Below are positions 60,605 to 64,000 of a stretch of 64,000 nt of DNA, in pieces (the stretch's first letter is position 1; each line of letters begins with the position of its first letter). The notes beneath the pieces were generated by a model that did not search any database, was not told the DNA's origin, and saw nothing but the letters and a program-made list of their open reading frames with translations. The position numbers and the translations under genes were made by a program. This DNA comes from Halpernia sp048269545 (lineage in GTDB: Bacteria; Bacteroidota; Bacteroidia; Flavobacteriales; Weeksellaceae): positions 186,001 to 250,000 of the forward strand of contig NZ_JBLXIJ010000002.1 in NCBI RefSeq assembly GCF_048269545.1, read 5' to 3'.

Positions 60605-61879
60605 TTATTTGTAATATTTTTTAAAGATAATACATCCATTTACATCGCCAAAACCAAAACTTACTTTTGCAGCAATATTGATTTCAGTTGAAATTAATTT
60701 TGTAGGGATTTTATCTTTATTTATTAAATTTTCAATTTCTTGTTTTAAATCTTCACAATTAATATTTGGTGCGACAAAATTATGATACAATTGCAAAACT
60801 GTCGCTACAGATTCTACACTTCCTGCCGCGGAAAGTGAATGACCAAGCAAACTTTTTAAAGAATTAATGTAAGGAAAATTACTCCCTTTTCGATTAAGTG
60901 CTTTTGTTAAATTCTCAATTTCCAGCGCATCTTTTGAAGTTGCGGTTAAATGTCCGTTGATATAATCTATATTTTTAGGTAAAATTCCACTTTCAAAAAT
61001 CGCATCTTTTACACATTTTTGAACGGCTAAAGAATTCGGCGCAGTCATACTTCCATCGCCTCTTTGTCCGCCAGAATTGAGATTTCCGCCTAAAATTTCA
61101 CAATAAATTTTTGCATTTCTTTCTAATGCAGAATCCAGACTTTCTACTACAAATGCACCTGCTCCACTTCCCGGAACAAAACCTGCAGATGTTTCGCTCA
61201 TTGGTCTTGAAGCTTTTTCAGGATTTTCATTCGATTTAAAATTACAAACTTTAATCGCATCAAAACCTGCCCAAATGTAAGGTCCAGAATCACTTGTACT
61301 TCCTGCTAAAATTCGTTTTGCTTTTCCTAATTTTATTCTATCAAAAGCCATTAAAATCGCTTCTGTTCCAGTTGTACACGCAGAAGAATTTGTTGTAACT
61401 TGATTTCCTAAACCTAATTTTCCTCCTAAATAAGCAGAAATTCCGCTGTTCATAGTTTGAGAAACTGCGGTGCTTCCTAATTTGCGAGTTTGTAAATCAT
61501 CAATTTTATAAATACTTTCTCTGAACTTTTCTATTCCAGAAGTTCCCGCTCCGAAAATAGTTCCGCTTTCCCAATCTGGATTTTTTTCATTTGATGGTTC
61601 TAAACCTGCATCTTTCCAAGCGTCTAAACCTGCAATGACGCCGTATAAAATTCCTGTTGAATTGAAATTTCGTAATTCTAAAGGTGTAAAATAATCTAGC
61701 TTTTTTTCTTCTGAAATTTCTGGTGCTCCAGAAACTTGACAAGAAAATTTTAAATCTGCGAGTTGTTGGTTAAATTTAATTCCAGAAGTTCCGTTTTTTA
61801 AGGATTCTAAAAAGGTTTCTAAATCGTTTCCAATTGGAGAAACAACGCCCATTCCGGTAATTACAACTCTATTTTCCAT
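60605..61879 (-). CDS. Beta-ketoacyl-ACP synthase (FabF-like)
   Basis: The 424-residue condensing enzyme starts ENRVVITGMGVVSPIGNDLETF and has the complete Cys-His-His triad: Cys168 in TTNSSACTTGTEA, His in NGHLTATSKDALEI, and His in SLLGHSLSAAGSVE. NGHLTAT instead of NGTST marks it as divergent from housekeeping FabF. It extends an acyl chain on the cluster ACP. Overlaps the dehydratase by 11 bp. Confidence 0.9.
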   Translation of the reverse strand: MENRVVITGMGVVSPIGNDLETFLESLKNGTSGIKFNQQLADLKFSCQVSGAPEISEEKKLDYFTPLELRNFNSTGILYGVIAGLDAWKDAGLEPSNEKNPDWESGTIFGAGTSGIEKFRESIYKIDDLQTRKLGSTAVSQTMNSGISAYLGGKLGLGNQVTTNSSACTTGTEAILMAFDRIKLGKAKRILAGSTSDSGPYIWAGFDAIKVCNFKSNENPEKASRPMSETSAGFVPGSGAGAFVVESLDSALERNAKIYCEILGGNLNSGGQRGDGSMTAPNSLAVQKCVKDAIFESGILPKNIDYINGHLTATSKDALEIENLTKALNRKGSNFPYINSLKSLLGHSLSAAGSVESVATVLQLYHNFVAPNINCEDLKQEIENLINKDKIPTKLISTEINIAAKVSFGFGDVNGCIIFKKYYK

Positions 61880-62312
61880 TTATATTTTCTTTAATAAATC
61901 CAGAAATTACACCTTCGCAAACTGTTTCATCTTTTTCATTTTTCATTAAAACTTTACATTTTAATTTATTAAATCTAAAATATATTTTCTCAGAAATCAC
62001 AGTTACTTTTTCATTTGGAAAAACAGGTTTTAAAAATTCAATTTCTGTGGAAGATAAAGCGACAGAAGCTTTTTCATTGATGTCTTTAATTAAATAAATC
62101 CCCAAACAAACCAAACCAATTTGCGCCATACATTCCGTTAAAATTACACCCGGAGTTACAGGATAATTTTTAAAATGTCCTTTAAAAAAATCCATATTTT
62201 CATTGAAAATGAAATTTCCTTTTACTCCCTTTTCATTAAGAGTTACAATTTCATCTACAAACAAAAAAGGTTTGGAGTAAGGTAATTTTTTTAAAATTTC
62301 TTCTGATTTCAT
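61869..62312 (-). CDS. 3-hydroxyacyl-ACP dehydratase (FabZ-like)
   Basis: The 147-residue hot-dog protein has the FabZ active site FFKGHFKNYPVTPGVILTECMAQIG, His46 and Glu60, preceded by LPYSKPFLFVDEI. It would dehydrate 3-hydroxyacyl-ACP made in the cluster. It abuts the reductase gene (no spacer). Confidence 0.9.
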   Translation of the reverse strand: MKSEEILKKLPYSKPFLFVDEIVTLNEKGVKGNFIFNENMDFFKGHFKNYPVTPGVILTECMAQIGLVCLGIYLIKDINEKASVALSSTEIEFLKPVFPNEKVTVISEKIYFRFNKLKCKVLMKNEKDETVCEGVISGFIKENINGK

Positions 62313-63104
62313 TTATTGCAAATGTTCTCCACCATCGACTGGAATTACGTTTCCGGTTATCCAAGAAGCTTCATCTTTGCACAAAAGTGAAACCACCTTT
62401 GCGACATCTTCTGGTGTTGTTAATCTTTTATTGGGATTTCTTTGGATTGAATTTTTAATTAAATCTTCACTTCCAGGAATCATTTTTAATGAACGAGTTT
62501 CCGTAACTCCGGCTTGAATGCAATTACATTTAATTCCAAACGGCGCAAATTCTAACGCAATACTTCTGGAAATCGCTTCTAATGCTGCTTTTGCAGCGGA
62601 AACTGCCGCGTAAAATTTCCAAGGTTTTGTGCTTCCTTCGCTTGTAAAAACAATGATTCTACAGTCTTTTGCGAACAAATTATTTTTAAATAAAAGTTGC
62701 GTCCAATCATACAAACTCACCGCCATTGCTTGAAAAGTGATTTGAAAATCATCAGAATTTAAAACTTGATTTTCATCAGAAACCATTGCTTTCAAGTTTC
62801 CTTTTGCAATACTGTGAATCAAAACTTTTATTTTTGATTTTTCTCCTAAAATTAACTTTAATTCATTAATTATATATAATTGACTATCAATGTTCAAAGC
62901 ATCTAAATTAAAATTTAAAAAAGAAATATTTTGAGATTTTATTTTATCAAATTCTTCTGAAATTTCTATCATTTCTGAACGAGAATTTCGATGAACAATA
63001 CAAATATTAAATCCTTCAAGCGCCAATTTTTTCGCAGAAGCTAATCCCAAACCGGAACTTCCGCCTAAAATTAATGCCCAATATTTTTGATTTTTTTCTA
63101 CCAT
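62313..63104 (-). CDS. SDR oxidoreductase of enoyl-ACP reductase (FabL/FabI) type
   Basis: The 263-residue protein has the Rossmann motif ALILGGSSGLGLASAKK and the C-terminal NVIPVDGGEHL. The catalytic pair is Tyr165-x6-Lys172 (FYAAVSAAKAALEAISR), the spacing of enoyl-ACP reductases such as FabL and FabI, not the Y-x3-K of ketoreductases. It therefore probably reduces a double bond (or an atypical substrate); no separate ketoreductase gene is in view. Overlaps the polyketide synthase by 7 bp. Confidence 0.82.
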   Translation of the reverse strand: MVEKNQKYWALILGGSSGLGLASAKKLALEGFNICIVHRNSRSEMIEISEEFDKIKSQNISFLNFNLDALNIDSQLYIINELKLILGEKSKIKVLIHSIAKGNLKAMVSDENQVLNSDDFQITFQAMAVSLYDWTQLLFKNNLFAKDCRIIVFTSEGSTKPWKFYAAVSAAKAALEAISRSIALEFAPFGIKCNCIQAGVTETRSLKMIPGSEDLIKNSIQRNPNKRLTTPEDVAKVVSLLCKDEASWITGNVIPVDGGEHLQ

Positions 63105-64000
63105 TCTAATAAAACTCTTTGTGCAGAAAACCCGGGTCCGAAACTTAACATTAAACCTTTTTCTCCCTCTTGTGGATTCTTTTTCATAATTTCTTCTAAA
63201 ACATAAAGTACAGTTGCACTCGACATATTTCCGTATAATCTTAAAATTTCTTTAGTTTCATCAATATTTTTGCCCAATTCTTTAAACATTTCTTCTACCA
63301 TTTGCACGATTTTTTTTCCTCCTGGATGAAAAATTAAATAATTTATATCTTCAATTTTTAAATTTTCTTTGGCTAAAAATGGATGGATTATTTCTGGAAA
63401 ATGAGTCGCAATCGTATCTGGAACTTCAATATCAAGAATCATTTTTAAACCAGAATTAGTAAGTTGAAAACCCATCATTTTTTCCTTATTATAAAAATGA
63501 TACATTTCTTCAGCTAAAATTTTTGGTCCTAAATCTTCTTCGTAAGAACTCAATAATGCGCAAGATGAACCGTCGCCGAAAATTGCTGCACTTACAATAT
63601 TTGCCATCGAAAAATCTTCCAATTGAAATGTTGCAGTCGGCGCTTCAACTGCAATTAACGCAGCTCTTTTATTTGGATTGGCTTCTAAAAATTTTTTTGC
63701 GTAAATAATTCCTGAAACTCCCCCTGCACAACCCATTTCTGTGACTGGCAAACGAACAATATCTTGTTTTAAATTCAGTTTATTGATTAAATAAGCGTCC
63801 AAAGATGGAATCATAATTCCAGTGCAACTTACGGTAATAATATAATCCAAAGTTTGCGGTTTCCAATTGGCTTTTTTTAATGCTTTTTCTAAAACTTTTT
63901 CACCTAAATTAATAGCTTCTCGAACGTAAATATTATTTTTTTCTTCAAAAGAAGTGGCGGTGAAAACTTCGACTGGATCCATAATGGAATACCGTTCATC
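63098..64000 (-). CDS. Type III polyketide synthase (chalcone-synthase-like), 5' end cut
   Basis: About 300 residues are visible; the frame continues to the right edge (DERYSIMDPVEVF is internal), so some 55-60 N-terminal residues are outside. The chalcone-synthase triad is complete: Cys in TEMGCAGGVSG, His in FHPGGKKIVQMVEE and Asn in YGNMSSATVLYVLEE, and the GPGF motif is in SFGPGFSAQRVLL. It condenses malonyl units onto an acyl starter to give pyrones or resorcinols. Clustered with ACP, KS, DH and reductase genes, which may supply the starter. Confidence 0.9.
   Translation of the reverse strand, partial: DERYSIMDPVEVFTATSFEEKNNIYVREAINLGEKVLEKALKKANWKPQTLDYIITVSCTGIMIPSLDAYLINKLNLKQDIVRLPVTEMGCAGGVSGIIYAKKFLEANPNKRAALIAVEAPTATFQLEDFSMANIVSAAIFGDGSSCALLSSYEEDLGPKILAEEMYHFYNKEKMMGFQLTNSGLKMILDIEVPDTIATHFPEIIHPFLAKENLKIEDINYLIFHPGGKKIVQMVEEMFKELGKNIDETKEILRLYGNMSSATVLYVLEEIMKKNPQEGEKGLMLSFGPGFSAQRVLLEW

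Noticed and set aside
1..64000. CRISPR array, prophage or insertion sequence
   Set aside because: No spaced direct repeats of CRISPR size, no integrase, transposase or phage genes were found.

Overview
The window is an AT-rich (about 30% G+C by eye) chromosomal segment of a Flavobacteriia-type Bacteroidetes, most likely from the Chryseobacterium group (Weeksellaceae). Evidence: two GLPGLI-family secreted proteins, a DUF3667 protein, BlaI/M56 (BlaR1-like) signalling, lysine 6-transaminase, an FMN glutamate-synthase-like protein, and many promoters of the Bacteroidetes type (TTG - about 17-23 nt - TAnnTTTG). The genus is an inference. There is no phage, insertion sequence or CRISPR array; the window is housekeeping genes with accessory inserts and many small intergenic repeats.

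Layout. 0-15 kb: partial prmC, two fatty-acid genes (acyl-CoA dehydrogenase and acyl-CoA ligase), a phosphorylase-like GT35 enzyme, several unknown membrane or secreted proteins, a papain-like protease, mtaB and a membrane-anchored glutamate-synthase-like flavoprotein. 14-28 kb: an RsmI-like methyltransferase, a low-molecular-weight phosphatase, dnaA, a thioesterase, peptidase E, a transaldolase-family enzyme, the blaR1/blaI pair with two GLPGLI genes, and gyrB. 28-35 kb: purA, thrS, infC, rpmI and rplT, with a reverse-strand gene wedged between infC and rpmI. 35-42 kb: a complete histidine operon hisG-D-C-B-H-A-F-IE on the minus strand, headed by a leader that reads as a transcription attenuator with a 17-codon peptide holding three consecutive His codons. 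42-47 kb: a glycan operon (GT4, polysaccharide deacetylase, GT2, GT87) followed by dapD. 47-54 kb: an NlpC/P60 lipoprotein, tRNA-Ala(GGC), and a tripartite RND efflux operon under a GbsR/MarR-like regulator. 54-58 kb: the lysine catabolic pair lat and pcd. 58-59 kb: a small membrane protein and an orphan HNH endonuclease, the only plus-strand genes in the last 29 kb. 60-64 kb: a fatty-acid/polyketide cluster (ACP, ketosynthase, dehydratase, FabL-type reductase, type III polyketide synthase) cut by the right edge.

The most notable signals are in regulation. They are the his attenuator; an ATA start codon for infC; a dyad operator placed identically behind the -7 box of both the blaI and the GLPGLI promoters, which suggests one BlaI regulon; an approximately 83-bp leader element found immediately upstream of two unrelated start codons (blaI and a glycosyltransferase gene); and short tandem arrays (8-bp GTTGTAAA and 7-bp TTTTAGG) placed directly upstream of start codons. 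All alignments and counts were made by eye.
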